Shown piece after piece: positions 24,627 to 34,111 of a stretch of DNA of 64,000 nucleotides. The notes below the pieces were generated by a model that was given only the letters and a program-made list of their open reading frames with translations, had not been told where the DNA came from and did no database searches. A program made the translations under genes and the position numbers. Source of the stretch: Saccharopolyspora kobensis (GTDB lineage Bacteria; Actinomycetota; Actinomycetes; Mycobacteriales; Pseudonocardiaceae); assembly GCF_900108315.1 (NCBI RefSeq), contig NZ_FNVB01000009.1, positions 372,001 through 436,000 on the forward strand. Direction: 5' to 3'. Numbering within the stretch: position 1 is the stretch's first letter; each line of letters starts with the position of its first letter.

Positions 24627-25055
24627 TATACCGGTGGTCATTTCGCGTGGCGGAACCCCAGCGCCCGCCTGGACTCCGGGACCCTGATCTGCGAACTCGC
24701 CGCACCGCTGATGTCTCGGGGCGAGCGGTCGGCGTTCGGTGGAAGCCGCAGCTTCCCGCATCGATGGGCTGCCTGGTGGCCGTCGTCCGGAGTCGGTGAC
24801 CCTGCGTGCGGCTCTCGACTCGGACGGGTTAATCTCGATCTGCGTGGGATGGGCGTTTTGCGAGGGGTATCCCGCGCGGATGCGGAGGGTGACGGCGTTG
24901 GGTTCTTAGCATCGGATGCTCGATGTCGGACGACCACGTCGTCCTCACGGACCTGCAACGCCGCCCGGACATTCCGCCGCCAGCAGGCGCCACCACTCCT
25001 TTCTTTCGCGCGCGGTCGCAGCGCGCGCTGATACACCTCTTCCGGAGAGCGAGCC
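24627..25055. other. Gap after rnpB with no convincing gene
   Basis: Open frames on both strands here have poor composition and no start signals. The 70 bp before 25056 are less GC-rich and probably hold the promoter and leader of the glycosyltransferase gene (CTCTTCCGGAGAG at 25037-25049 just before the start). Nothing else seen. Confidence 0.5.
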
Positions 25056-27275
25056 ATGACGAGATTCGCGGCGCCCAGCGCCGGGGAGCACGACGAGATC
25101 CCGGCCGGGTCGGCCGGTGGGACCGAGGTCGGGACCAGCACCGGCCCGCAGCCGGCCGGACGTCCGTTCCGGGACGCCACCGCGTGGCTGATCGGCGGGC
25201 TCTCATTGCTGGTCAGCGTGCTGTTCCTGGTCGTGAACCTGGCCTACAACCAGTGGAACTTCATCCCGCCGGTCGACGACGCCTACATCCACCTGCAGTA
25301 CGCGCGCCAGATCGGCAGCGGGCACTTCCTGCAGTACAACACCGGTGACCCGATCAGCACCGGCGCGAGCAGCCTGCTCTACGTGCTGATCCTCGGCGGT
25401 GCCTACGCGCTGGGCGTGACGGGCTCGGCGTTCCTGCCGTTCGCGATGCTCTTCGGCGCGCTGTCCCTGGCGCTGACCGCCGCGCTGACCTACCGCCTCG
25501 GCACCCGGCTCGCCGGCCGCGGCGTCGGCATCAGCACCGGCCTGCTGGTCGCGCTGAGCGGCCCGCTGGCCTGGGGCGCCACCAGCGGCATGGAGATCGC
25601 GTTCGTCGCCTTCCTGCTCGTCGCGCTGCTGCTGGTGTTCACCGGCGAGCGCGCGGAGAACCGCTTCCGGTGGACGCCCGTGGTCGCGGTGGCCGCGGCG
25701 CTGACCCGCACCGAGCTGCTGGTGTTCGCCGCCGTGCTGAGCGTGGCGATGGTCTGGCACATCGTCGCGCACGCGCGCGGCACCAAGGCCCCGTGGCTGC
25801 GCGTGCTCGGCCGGGTCCTGTGGATCGGCCTGCCCGCGTACGCCGCGGTGGCGCAGTTCGCCTTCTACCGGATCGTGACCGGTTCGGCGGAGCAGAACGG
25901 CGTGCTGGCCAAGTCGCTGCTGCACATGCCCGCCGTGTACCCGCTCGAGGTCGCGGACAAGGCGCTGACCAACCTGCGCATCTTCCTGACCGCGTTCACC
26001 GGGCTGACCACCTACGACTACGTCTTCCCCGGCGCGCTGCTGCTCGCGATCCTCGGCGTGGTCGGGCTGTTCCGCCGGGCTCCGCAGTGGCGCGGGCTGT
26101 CGCTGGCGGTCGGCATCGGCGTGGTGCTGGTGCTGGCGTCGGTGTCGACGCTGGAGTTCGCCGACGTCCACCACATGCGCTACGTGCAGCCGCTGCTGCC
26201 GGTCCTGCTGCTGTTCGCCGTCATCGGGATCCACTCCGCGGCGCAGCTGTTCCCGACCGCGCGGCGCTCGGTGCTGATCGGCGGTGTCGTGGTGGCGCTG
26301 CTGTTCAGCGCTTCCCAGCTGCCCGCCTGGAGCCTGCGGCAGTCCCAGCAGGCCGCGGGCATCCGGGACCAGCAGGTCACCATCAGCAACTGGATCAAGG
26401 GGCACCTGCCGCAGGACGCCAGGGTCGCGGTCAACGACGTCGGCGCGCCCGCCTACTTCTCCGAGCGCTACATCGTCGACCTGATCGGCCTGGCCACCAA
26501 CGGCTTCGCCACCCCGAACCTGCACGGCCCCGGCAGCCTCTACGAGGAGCTGAAGTACCTGCCGGAGGACCGCAGGCCGGACTACTTCGTCATCTTCAAC
26601 TCGTGGAGCGTGCACGGCCTCGGCGAGGGCGGCCTGTTCGGCCGGGAGCTGATCACCTTCGAGCTGAAGTCGCCGCGGTTCTCCTACACCACGCCCAGCG
26701 GCGGATCCGCCTGCCAGGCGGCGCGGTTCTGCAGCAAGGTGACGATCTACGAAGCCGAGTGGGACGCGCTGGGCTCCGGCGACCTGCCGCTGCGGCAGCC
26801 CGCCGGGCAGATCCGCGACCGCCTCAACGTCGCCGACCTGCGCGACGAGGAACGGCACGACTACCAGGTCGTCCCGGCGCACCAGGGCTTCCAGCCGCGC
26901 ACCCACCTGCGCACGATCACCGGCCCGGACGGCGGCGACGTGGTGGACAGCGGCAGGCACGTCGTCGGCGGCGAGTCCTTCACCTTCGAGAACCTGGTGC
27001 CCGGCCAGGAGCTGACCATCGTCGGGCGCGTCGACGCGACCGAGCCGGCGGCGGGCGAGCCGACCGGCTCCCGCGCGGTCCAGGTCCGGGCGAACGGCGA
27101 GACGGTGGGCACCTGGGAGTTCGAGGCCGACCCGCGCGGCTGGGCGGAGACCACCTTCACCATCCCGGCGGAACTGGTCACCGAGCCGACGCTGACCATC
27201 GAACTCGGCCCGCTGCAGGAATTCCTGGGCCCGTACCCGGACTACGCCGCCTACACCTACTGGGCCGTGCAGTGA
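25056..27275 (+). CDS. GT-C fold membrane glycosyltransferase-like protein
   Basis: 739 residues. After a polar N-terminus, about 12 hydrophobic segments span residues 40-440. The first extracytoplasmic loop carries VDDAYIHLQYARQI, an Asp-Asp motif at the place where GT-C enzymes (mannosyl- or arabinosyltransferases using polyprenyl-phosphate sugars) hold their catalytic acid. Residues about 440-739 form a soluble outer domain (ERYIVDLIGLATNGF near 470, as in many such proteins), ending in a beta-rich part. Likely adds sugars to a cell-envelope glycan or glycoprotein; substrate unknown. Single gene followed by a strong terminator. Confidence 0.75.
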   Translation: MTRFAAPSAGEHDEIPAGSAGGTEVGTSTGPQPAGRPFRDATAWLIGGLSLLVSVLFLVVNLAYNQWNFIPPVDDAYIHLQYARQIGSGHFLQYNTGDPISTGASSLLYVLILGGAYALGVTGSAFLPFAMLFGALSLALTAALTYRLGTRLAGRGVGISTGLLVALSGPLAWGATSGMEIAFVAFLLVALLLVFTGERAENRFRWTPVVAVAAALTRTELLVFAAVLSVAMVWHIVAHARGTKAPWLRVLGRVLWIGLPAYAAVAQFAFYRIVTGSAEQNGVLAKSLLHMPAVYPLEVADKALTNLRIFLTAFTGLTTYDYVFPGALLLAILGVVGLFRRAPQWRGLSLAVGIGVVLVLASVSTLEFADVHHMRYVQPLLPVLLLFAVIGIHSAAQLFPTARRSVLIGGVVVALLFSASQLPAWSLRQSQQAAGIRDQQVTISNWIKGHLPQDARVAVNDVGAPAYFSERYIVDLIGLATNGFATPNLHGPGSLYEELKYLPEDRRPDYFVIFNSWSVHGLGEGGLFGRELITFELKSPRFSYTTPSGGSACQAARFCSKVTIYEAEWDALGSGDLPLRQPAGQIRDRLNVADLRDEERHDYQVVPAHQGFQPRTHLRTITGPDGGDVVDSGRHVVGGESFTFENLVPGQELTIVGRVDATEPAAGEPTGSRAVQVRANGETVGTWEFEADPRGWAETTFTIPAELVTEPTLTIELGPLQEFLGPYPDYAAYTYWAVQ

Positions 27276-27300
27276 GCCTCTGAACTGCGAAGATCCTGAT

Positions 27301-27333
27301 CCGAACGCCCCGGCCAGCGGTCGGGGCGTTCGG
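27301..27333 (+). terminator. Terminator of the GT-C gene
   Basis: CCGAACGCCCCG (27301-27312) and CGGGGCGTTCGG (27322-27333), a perfect 12-bp stem with a 9-base loop, 26 bp after the stop. Confidence 0.8.
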
Positions 27334-27837
27334 CTTCCCGGATCCGGGCAGGTGAACCGTCCACTGTGCACTCACGGGTCGCTCGGACGGTGGCCCTGCC
27401 CGTCGGTCGCTGTGCACGGGCAGCTACGCTGAGGCATCGCGTCTAGATCACTTCAGCCCGATCCCGCTCCGCGACTTCACATTCGCGTGATCCGGTCGGG
27501 TGCATCATGACGCGATGTGCGGAAATCCACTGGATGACCGAGTCGTGCACGATGCGTAACGAAGGGGTTCGCAAGCGGGTGAACAGCCACGAGATTCCAG
27601 GCGGGAACCGACCTGGTGAGCGCGTTTTTCCCGATGGTGGGCCGAAAGCGGCATCCCCGAACGGCCTATTCGCGGCGTGATGGCACCCGGTCGGCACCTC
27701 CGCCTCCCGCCACTCCCGAACTCGCAACCACTACTTCTGGTGACCATGTCATGTTCTACTCGTACCTGCGCGCCGGATCACCACCGGCGCGCTGAGGTAC
27801 CGGCCCGACGACACTCCGCGCACTCAGGGGTAAAGAG
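27334..27837. other. 500-bp lower-GC gap before the secretion-like module
   Basis: No recognised gene. Base composition is clearly less GC-rich than the flanks. A 57-codon plus-strand ORF at 27507-27680 (begins MTRCAEIHWMTESC) has no good ribosome site or family match. The region may contain the promoter and a long leader for the module starting at 27838, or be the scar of its insertion. Confidence 0.4.
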
Positions 27838-28134
27838 ATGATCGCCACGTCGCTGGACACACTGGCGCAACTGGACGTACTGGCGCAACAACCGGGACAG
27901 CTGGGCACCGGCGGCATTCAGGGCTGGATCCTCGAGAACCTGCTCCCGCTGCTGCTGCTGACCGTCGCGATCCTGCTGCTGTGGCTCGGTGGTGGCAAGG
28001 GCGACAACGCCGGGGTCATGCGGCGCGTCGGCGGTGTGATCGTCGCGCTGGCGATCATCGGCCTGGCGGTCACCACCAACGCCGGGGTCAACATCGGGAC
28101 GTTCATCGCCGGCCTGTTCAGCTCCGGGGGCTGA
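27838..28134 (+). CDS. Small membrane protein, pilin/VirB2-like position
   Basis: 98 residues with two hydrophobic helices (ILENLLPLLLLTVAILLLWL and GGVIVALAIIGLAVTTNAGV) separated by a short basic loop, and a Gly-rich C-terminus. Size, topology and place at the head of a type IV secretion-like operon resemble VirB2/TrbC pilins, but no sequence motif proves this. ATG at 27838 with GGGGTAAAGAG upstream. Separated from the next gene by 3 bp. Confidence 0.6.
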   Translation: MIATSLDTLAQLDVLAQQPGQLGTGGIQGWILENLLPLLLLTVAILLLWLGGGKGDNAGVMRRVGGVIVALAIIGLAVTTNAGVNIGTFIAGLFSSGG

Positions 28135-28137
28135 CCA

Positions 28138-28686
28138 GTGCGAATACGCACCGACGACGAGATCTACCGGGTCGACGCGGTCTGGCTCGGCCCACCGCGG
28201 GCGACCTTCCCGTGGCGGGCGCGCTACGTCGCCTGGGGCGTGGGCATCGTGGTGTTCCTGATCGTGCTCGGAGTGGAACGCCGGATGAACATCGGCTTCG
28301 GCTTCTTCTCCACCGCCTGGGCGGTGGTCATCACGGTCGTGCTCACCCGGATCATCTGCGCGAAGATCGGCCACGAGCGGCCGCTCGGCGCGGTGATGAC
28401 GATGTGGCTGCGCGAGCTCACCGCTCCCCGGGCGAAGAGCTCCGGCACCGGTGGCGCGGCCAGCGCGGCCCGGATCAGGGTGCAGGCCCAGCGGCCCCGC
28501 CCGAAGCCGAAGTCCGCCGGCCGGCGGAAGGCGCCGAAGCAGCAGGCCCAGCGCGGCCGACCCCAGCGGCAGCAGCAGCCGCAGCGGCCCGTCCGGTCCG
28601 GCAAACCGGCGGCCCGCAGCACGGTTTCCAGCAGGCGAGCGCGTAGCAAGGAGGTTCGCGGTGTTCGGTCGCCGGCGAGGCCGTGA
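28138..28686 (+). CDS. VirB3/PrgI-like small membrane protein with basic tail
   Basis: 182 residues. Two adjacent membrane helices (YVAWGVGIVVFLIVLGVE and GFGFFSTAWAVVITVVLTRII) are followed by a cytoplasmic part that becomes extremely Lys/Arg/Gln/Pro-rich after residue 105. A VirB3-like protein is usually found just before or fused to the VirB4 ATPase, as here. GTG start, and its end overlaps the ATPase start by 26 bp. The basic tail might bind nucleic acid or the membrane; this is inference. Confidence 0.6.
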   Translation: MRIRTDDEIYRVDAVWLGPPRATFPWRARYVAWGVGIVVFLIVLGVERRMNIGFGFFSTAWAVVITVVLTRIICAKIGHERPLGAVMTMWLRELTAPRAKSSGTGGAASAARIRVQAQRPRPKPKSAGRRKAPKQQAQRGRPQRQQQPQRPVRSGKPAARSTVSSRRARSKEVRGVRSPARP

Positions 28687-31543
28687 GCGCAACACGCAAC
28701 AGGTCCCGGGTCCCCGCGGTTCGAACGGCAAGGTTCGCAGTCCCAAGGGAAATCCCGGCAAACGCGGCCGCACGCCGGGTGACGAGCAGTCGATCCCGAC
28801 CTACACGCCGTCCATCGCGGCGCGGTCCATCGACGGTCACCTGCTGCGCACCGGCCAGGACGTGTTCGCCTGGTACCGGCTCTCCCCGCAGCGCTGGTCG
28901 TTCCGCTCGGACTCCCAGCGCCAGGACCTGATCGCCGCGATCGCCGGCCAGTACGCCGAGCTGCAGGGCCGCTGGATGCACCTGCGGGTGACCAACCGGC
29001 CCTACCCGATCCGGATGTGGGCCGAGGCGCACGTGCACAACGCGCGCAACCCCGTCCCGGACACCCCCGGCGCGCTGTCCTTCGACGACTACATGGTCGG
29101 CGAGCAGCAGCAGCTGATGGGCCGGTCGATGGCGGAGAAGGAGGTCTACCTGGGCGTCCAGGTGCAGACCCGCAACGTCGTGGACCGCGCCGTGGAGCGC
29201 GCCGCGCCGCTGCTGCGCAAGGTGTTCCCGGAAGCCGTGGACGCCGAGCTCATCGCGCTGGACAGCGAGATCGAGCACCTCGACCAGGTCATCGGCTCGG
29301 CCGGGCTCGATGGTCGCCCGGTGACCGCCGAGGAGATCTCCTGGCTGATGCACCGCTCGTGCTCGCTGGGCCTGCCCGCGCCGCGCAACCTGCCCGCGGT
29401 GCCCGGCGCCCCGTGGGAGCCCGAGGACCTCGCGTCGTTCACCGACGCCTCCGACATGCACCAGGACCCGTACGCGCCGACGGTCACCGTCCGCGGCCGC
29501 ACCGGGTCCAACGCGGGCATCGTCCGGCACCTCGCGGTGCTCACCGTCGGGCAGACCCACGGCCTGCAGATCCCCGAGATCGACGACCCGTGGATGCAGC
29601 ACTCCGACCGGATGCCCGCGCCGGTGGAGTGGTCCGCGCGGATCTACGTGCGCCGCCCGGAGGACGTCGGCGGCGAGCTGCAGCGCCAGATGAACAAGGT
29701 GCGCTCGCAGGTCCGGCACTACACCGAGGAGCACGGCCTGGAGCCGCCGACCTCGCTGGCCCGGCAGGCCAACCGGGTGCTGGAGGTCGACGACGAGATG
29801 ACCTCCGGGTTCACCGCGCTGGCCACCCGGGTCAAGTCCTGGTGGCGGCTGGCGGTGTCCGGCCCCACCGAGCGCGACGCGCTGCGCCTGGCCCAGCAGA
29901 TCCTCGACCTGTACAAGCCGAAGATCGCCATCGAGCACCCCGAAGCGCAGTACGCGCTGGCCCGCGAGTTCATCCCGGGCGAGCCGCTGGCCAACAGCGC
30001 CTACCTGCGCCGCGGTTCGGTGGTGTGGGCGGCGTCGGCGGTCCCGCAGGCCACTGCGGAGGTCGGCGACCGGCGCGGCATCCTGCTCGGCGAGACCTGC
30101 ACCGCGACCCGGCGCCCGGTCGCCTGGGACCCGTGGATGGCCCAGGAGGTCCGCGACGCCTCCGGTCTGACGGCCATCGTCGCCGGTCTCGGTGGCGGCA
30201 AGTCGTTCCTCGGCGGCGGCACCGTCTACAAGACGCTGCGATCCGGGGCGCACTGGACGCTGCTGGACCCCTCGGGGCCGCTGGCCGCGCTGTGCGAGCT
30301 GCCGGAACTGCGGCCCTACGCGCGGCCGATCAACCTGCTCAACGCCCAGCCCGGCATCCTCAACCCGTACCGGGTGGTCGCCGAGCCCGAGCTGGAGCAC
30401 TTCGTCGACGAGGACGACCCGGAGCGCAGCTGGCGGCGCGAGCGCGCGCTGGCCGCCGCCACCCGCCGCCGCCTGGTGCTCGACGTGCTGACCGGACTGC
30501 TGCCCTACGAGGTGGCCCGGCTGCCGCAGACCCGGATCGTGCTGCTGCGCGCGGTCCGCGCGGTCGGCGGTCGCCCCGACGCCCACCCGGGCATGGTCTT
30601 CGAGGCGCTGCGCCGCGACGCCAGCGAGCACCACGAGCACGCCGTGGTGGTCGCCGACTTCCTGGACGAGATCCGGGAGCGGATGTCGCTGCTGATCCCG
30701 GAGATCAACGCCGACCCGTACTCCGAGCGCCGCGAGGACCGGCTCACCGTGCTGACCATGGCGGGCCTGGCGCTGCCCAAGGACGGCGTCGGGCGCGAGC
30801 ACTGGACCGACGCCGAAGCCCTCGGCGTGGAGATGCTCAACCTGGCCGCCTGGCTGACCCAGCGGTCCATCTACGAGCGCCCCAAGAACGAGCGCAAGGG
30901 CGTCTGGATCGACGAGGCGTTCTTCCTCTCCGAGGTGCCGACCGGCCGCGTGCTGATGAACCGGTTCGCCCGCGACTCCCGGAAGTGGAACGTCCGCGTC
31001 CTGCTGTCCAGCCAGATCCCGGCCGACTTCCTGCGCATCCAGGGCTTCGTGTCGCTGCTGGACTCGGTGTTCATCGGCCGCCTGGACGACGAGCACGCGC
31101 AGGCCGACGCGCTGCGGCTGCTCAAGGTGCCGGTCGGCGCAGGCTACGAGCAGGTGGTGGCCGCTCTCGGCCGCCGGCCCGGCCCGGCGCGCAACAGCAC
31201 CGAGCGGGACCGCTCGCCGCGGCAGTTCATCTTCGGCGACGGCGCCGGCGGCGTGGAGAAGATCCGCATCGACTTCTCCGGACCGCACCTGGAGCACCTG
31301 CGCAACGCGCTGGACACCACACCGGCCGCGGACGAGGACGTGGAACCGCGCGCGCTGCAGCCCGCGGACGGGGCCAACTCCGACTCCGCCGCGCCCGCGC
31401 TCCGGTCGCCCGCGGACTACCAGGAAGATCTCGACGAGACCTTCGACGAATTCGAGCTCGAAACCGTCGGCATCGGCTATGGCGATGACGGCAGCGACCG
31501 CTCGACCCCCGTGGGCGAGCGGGGTGGGGAAGACGCCCGGTGA
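28661..31543 (+). CDS. VirB4-like ATPase of a type IV secretion-like system (SCO6880 type)
   Basis: 960 residues. The GTG at 28661 has AAGGAGG at 28648-28654, six bases upstream, which decides the start inside the preceding gene. A VirB4-like N-terminal domain is followed by the C-terminal RecA-type domain: Walker A GLGGGKS at about 509-515 (a three-Gly variant), Walker B VWIDEAFFL with Asp at about 751, and VLLSSQIPADFL after it. Family members power secretion-channel assembly and transport at the inner membrane. No TraI-like relaxase or VirD4/TcpA coupling ATPase is encoded nearby. Stop overlaps the next gene (GTGA). Confidence 0.85.
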   Translation: MFGRRRGRERNTQQVPGPRGSNGKVRSPKGNPGKRGRTPGDEQSIPTYTPSIAARSIDGHLLRTGQDVFAWYRLSPQRWSFRSDSQRQDLIAAIAGQYAELQGRWMHLRVTNRPYPIRMWAEAHVHNARNPVPDTPGALSFDDYMVGEQQQLMGRSMAEKEVYLGVQVQTRNVVDRAVERAAPLLRKVFPEAVDAELIALDSEIEHLDQVIGSAGLDGRPVTAEEISWLMHRSCSLGLPAPRNLPAVPGAPWEPEDLASFTDASDMHQDPYAPTVTVRGRTGSNAGIVRHLAVLTVGQTHGLQIPEIDDPWMQHSDRMPAPVEWSARIYVRRPEDVGGELQRQMNKVRSQVRHYTEEHGLEPPTSLARQANRVLEVDDEMTSGFTALATRVKSWWRLAVSGPTERDALRLAQQILDLYKPKIAIEHPEAQYALAREFIPGEPLANSAYLRRGSVVWAASAVPQATAEVGDRRGILLGETCTATRRPVAWDPWMAQEVRDASGLTAIVAGLGGGKSFLGGGTVYKTLRSGAHWTLLDPSGPLAALCELPELRPYARPINLLNAQPGILNPYRVVAEPELEHFVDEDDPERSWRRERALAAATRRRLVLDVLTGLLPYEVARLPQTRIVLLRAVRAVGGRPDAHPGMVFEALRRDASEHHEHAVVVADFLDEIRERMSLLIPEINADPYSERREDRLTVLTMAGLALPKDGVGREHWTDAEALGVEMLNLAAWLTQRSIYERPKNERKGVWIDEAFFLSEVPTGRVLMNRFARDSRKWNVRVLLSSQIPADFLRIQGFVSLLDSVFIGRLDDEHAQADALRLLKVPVGAGYEQVVAALGRRPGPARNSTERDRSPRQFIFGDGAGGVEKIRIDFSGPHLEHLRNALDTTPAADEDVEPRALQPADGANSDSAAPALRSPADYQEDLDETFDEFELETVGIGYGDDGSDRSTPVGERGGEDAR

Positions 31544-33447
31544 TCGCGTTGCTGGCGGTCGCGCTGGCCGCGGTGATCGTGGTGGTGCTGCGGCGCCGCC
31601 GCAAGGGACGTGACGGGGCGAAGCGCAGTGCGTTCGCGCTGGTGGCCGGGCTGCTCGCGCTCCAGGCGCTGATCGGCGCCCCGGCCTTCGGCCAGCCGTT
31701 CAACTGCAAGGAGGCGCCGAACCCCGAACGCCCCGGCTCCGGCATGGTCGGCGCCCTGGACCCTGCGCCGATCGGGGTTGGTGTGCCGGGGAGTGCCTAC
31801 CACGAGGTCGGCTACGCGGGGCTGGTCTGGCACACCTACGACCTGGGCTGCGGCCCGCAGGGTGTGACCAACCCGAACGCCACGGTCGACACCTGGGTCG
31901 GCAACGAGCTGTTCAACGTTGCCAAGGTCCTGGTCGGTGCCACGAACGGTCTGCATTACGCGCTGCTCGACGGCGACTTGATGAACCCGCTGGACGAAAT
32001 GATCGCCACTGGCACTGTGGCGCTCTACGACAGCGTGTTCACGCCCTGGTTCGGCCTGGTCGCACTGGTGCTGGCGATCGTGCTGTTCCGCTACATCTGG
32101 ACCGGTGACCTGGCGTCCATCGGCAAGCGGGGGATGTGGGCGCTGGCCGGGCTTTGGTTCGCCTCCGCGACTTATCTGACCCCGCTGGTGTACACGCACG
32201 CCCTCGACGACGTCCTGATCACCGGGACTTCGGCGGTGCAAGCCGGGTTCCTGGAAGAAGTGGGCGTCGACGAGGCCAATGCGCTGCCGACGTTGCTGCA
32301 CGACCAGGTCGTCTACCGCAATTGGCTGAGCGGCGAGTTCGGCTCTGCCGACTCGCCGCAGGCCAAGGAACTCGGTCGTGACCTGCTGCGCGCCCAGTCG
32401 TGGACGAAGCAGGAGGCCAAAGACGGTGCCGATGCCGGTTCGACGGAGCCGAAGAAGCAGGCCTTTGCAGACGTTGCGGGCAAGCTCAGCGGCTCCAGCG
32501 CCTACGGCTACTTCCAGGGCGTGGACGGCAGCCGCGTGGGCGCCGGAATGCTCGCCACCGTGCAGGCGCTTTCCTACGCGTCCTTCCAGCTGCTGGCGAA
32601 GGCCACCATCCTGCTCGCGCAGGTACTGCTCCGGGTGCTGATCCTCGCCGGCCCGCTGATCGGCCTGGTCGCACTGCTCTATCACCAGGTCCTGCGCACC
32701 ATTGGCCGGGTCGCTGGCGCGGCGGTGCTCAACGTGGTGATGGTCGCGGCCATGGCCGGATTGCACACGCTGATCCTGACTTGGATCTTCGAACCAACTC
32801 GCGGATTCGCCCCGCTGGTCCAGATCCTCTTGGCTGCGCTGGTGACGGCGGTGTTCCTGATGGTGGCCAAGCCGGTCCGGCGGATCGGGCAGATGGTCCA
32901 GCTGTCGGTCGGCACCGTCGGCCGCGCGGTGCCGCGCGCACCGCAGGGCATCTTCTCCCGGTTCCGGCGCGGGCGGTCGCAGGACGACGAGACGGGCAAC
33001 TTCTGGGACCGGGCGCGCGGCATGGACCCCGATGCCGAGTACGCGGAGGACTCGCGGGAGCGCTGGCGCGCCCGCCCCGAAGCGCAGCACCCGTCGACGG
33101 TCGCGGCCACCGCGCAGCGGCTGGACCGCGGCTCCGCCGCGGTGGCGGCCGGAGCCGGAGCCAGCGCCGTGCTGCCCGCTGCGGCGTCACCGCGTCGGCC
33201 GGGCGGCATGCCCGCGTTGCCGGAGGCCCGCAGCACCAGCCGGGTCGTCGACACCAACCCGGTGGCGGACGCCAAGTGGGACGGCGTCGACGAGGACCCG
33301 GTGCTGATCCCGTCGCGCACCGCCGGTTCCCCGATCACCGGACCGGAGCCCGCGACCCCGCGGCGCGCGGAGATGGAGGTCGTCGCCGGCCGTCCGGTCT
33401 ACGTGGTCTACCGCCCGTCCAGAGGTCTGGAGGTGGCCGATGGCTGA
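31540..33447 (+). CDS. VirB6/TrbL-like polytopic membrane protein
   Basis: 635 residues. An N-terminal helix and a Cys-containing extracytoplasmic loop (FNCKEAPNPE ... YDLGCGPQG) precede a core of about six further helices between residues 160 and 455 (WFGLVALVLAIVLFRYIW, ILLAQVLLRVLILAGPLIGLVALLY). A charged, Pro/Ala-rich cytoplasmic tail follows. This is the layout of VirB6/TrbL-type channel proteins; no motif is diagnostic. GTG start overlaps the ATPase stop; base composition at third positions is slightly less GC-rich than neighbours around 31780-32500. Confidence 0.65.
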   Translation: MIALLAVALAAVIVVVLRRRRKGRDGAKRSAFALVAGLLALQALIGAPAFGQPFNCKEAPNPERPGSGMVGALDPAPIGVGVPGSAYHEVGYAGLVWHTYDLGCGPQGVTNPNATVDTWVGNELFNVAKVLVGATNGLHYALLDGDLMNPLDEMIATGTVALYDSVFTPWFGLVALVLAIVLFRYIWTGDLASIGKRGMWALAGLWFASATYLTPLVYTHALDDVLITGTSAVQAGFLEEVGVDEANALPTLLHDQVVYRNWLSGEFGSADSPQAKELGRDLLRAQSWTKQEAKDGADAGSTEPKKQAFADVAGKLSGSSAYGYFQGVDGSRVGAGMLATVQALSYASFQLLAKATILLAQVLLRVLILAGPLIGLVALLYHQVLRTIGRVAGAAVLNVVMVAAMAGLHTLILTWIFEPTRGFAPLVQILLAALVTAVFLMVAKPVRRIGQMVQLSVGTVGRAVPRAPQGIFSRFRRGRSQDDETGNFWDRARGMDPDAEYAEDSRERWRARPEAQHPSTVAATAQRLDRGSAAVAAGAGASAVLPAAASPRRPGGMPALPEARSTSRVVDTNPVADAKWDGVDEDPVLIPSRTAGSPITGPEPATPRRAEMEVVAGRPVYVVYRPSRGLEVADG

Positions 33448-33532
33448 CAAGCTCTCGATGGGCTCGTTTTGCGTGGCGGTGCGGGCGGCTGAGCGCCGCC
33501 GGGCCGAGGACAGCCGGAAGAAGGGGGCCTGA
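33440..33532 (+). CDS. 30-residue small protein inside the secretion-like operon
   Basis: Short ORF beginning MADKLSMGSFCVAVRAAERR and ending in a Lys/Arg-rich tail. The ATG at 33440 has GGAGG at 33429-33433, six bases upstream. It overlaps the stop of the VirB6-like gene by 8 bp (ATGGCTGA), and its own stop overlaps the next start as TGATG. It is thus bracketed by coupled genes, which strongly suggests translation. No family known to me; an amphipathic regulator or coupling peptide are possibilities only. Confidence 0.65.
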   Translation: MADKLSMGSFCVAVRAAERRRAEDSRKKGA

Positions 33533-34110
33533 TGCCGATCCGGACGCACCGCGGGCGAGCCGCGGTGTACCGCAGGTTGTGGGGCTGGCCGCTGCGCTCG
33601 CCCAAGCACCTGGCCGCGGCGGTGGTCGCGCTCGCCGTCGTGGCGACGCTGGTCGGTTTCGTGCTCCCCGAACCGCCGCCGAGCCAGAACCTGGCCGAAC
33701 CGGCCACCAGCGAACCGCCCGCGCACTCCGCGGTCGTGCCGCCGACGCCGACCAAGGCGCCGCCGACCATCTCGGTGCCCGCGGACCCGCCCGCGCAGAC
33801 CCCTCCGGACCCCGCCGGGGTCGCGGTGGTCGAGGAGTGGGGCAAGGCGTGGGTGGACCACCCCGTCGGCGCGGACCGCCAGCAGTGGCTGGCGAAGTTG
33901 CGGCCTTACACCACCGACGAGTTCATCACCGAGATGGCCTCGGTGGATCCCGCGAACGCGGGCAACGTGATCACCGGCGTGGCGACCGCGGTCAGCTCGA
34001 CCGGGGGAGCGATGCAAGTGCGCCTCCCCACCGACATCGGCGTGCTCCAGGTGACCGTGACCAAGACCAGGTTCGGTTGGCGAGTGGCCCAGTACGACAA
34101 GGAAGGCTGA
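33532..34110 (+). CDS. VirB8/TcpC-like bitopic conjugation protein
   Basis: 192 residues. A basic N-terminus, one membrane helix (HLAAAVVALAVVATLVGFVLP, about 26-46), a Pro/Thr-rich linker to about residue 95, then a small extracytoplasmic domain (VVEEWGKAWVDHPVGADRQQWLAKLRPYTTDEFITEM ... FGWRVAQYD) of the NTF2-like fold seen in VirB8/TcpC/TraM. Such proteins act as a periplasmic or cell-wall scaffold of the channel. ATG shares its first base with the preceding small ORF stop, with AAGAAGGGGG upstream. Confidence 0.7.
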   Translation: MPIRTHRGRAAVYRRLWGWPLRSPKHLAAAVVALAVVATLVGFVLPEPPPSQNLAEPATSEPPAHSAVVPPTPTKAPPTISVPADPPAQTPPDPAGVAVVEEWGKAWVDHPVGADRQQWLAKLRPYTTDEFITEMASVDPANAGNVITGVATAVSSTGGAMQVRLPTDIGVLQVTVTKTRFGWRVAQYDKEG

Positions 34111-34111
34111 C

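Noticed and set aside
24638-25180. 180-codon minus-strand frame in the rnpB downstream gap
   Set aside because: Low-complexity Arg/Ser/Pro composition, no ribosome site, and it runs into the antisense of the glycosyltransferase start.
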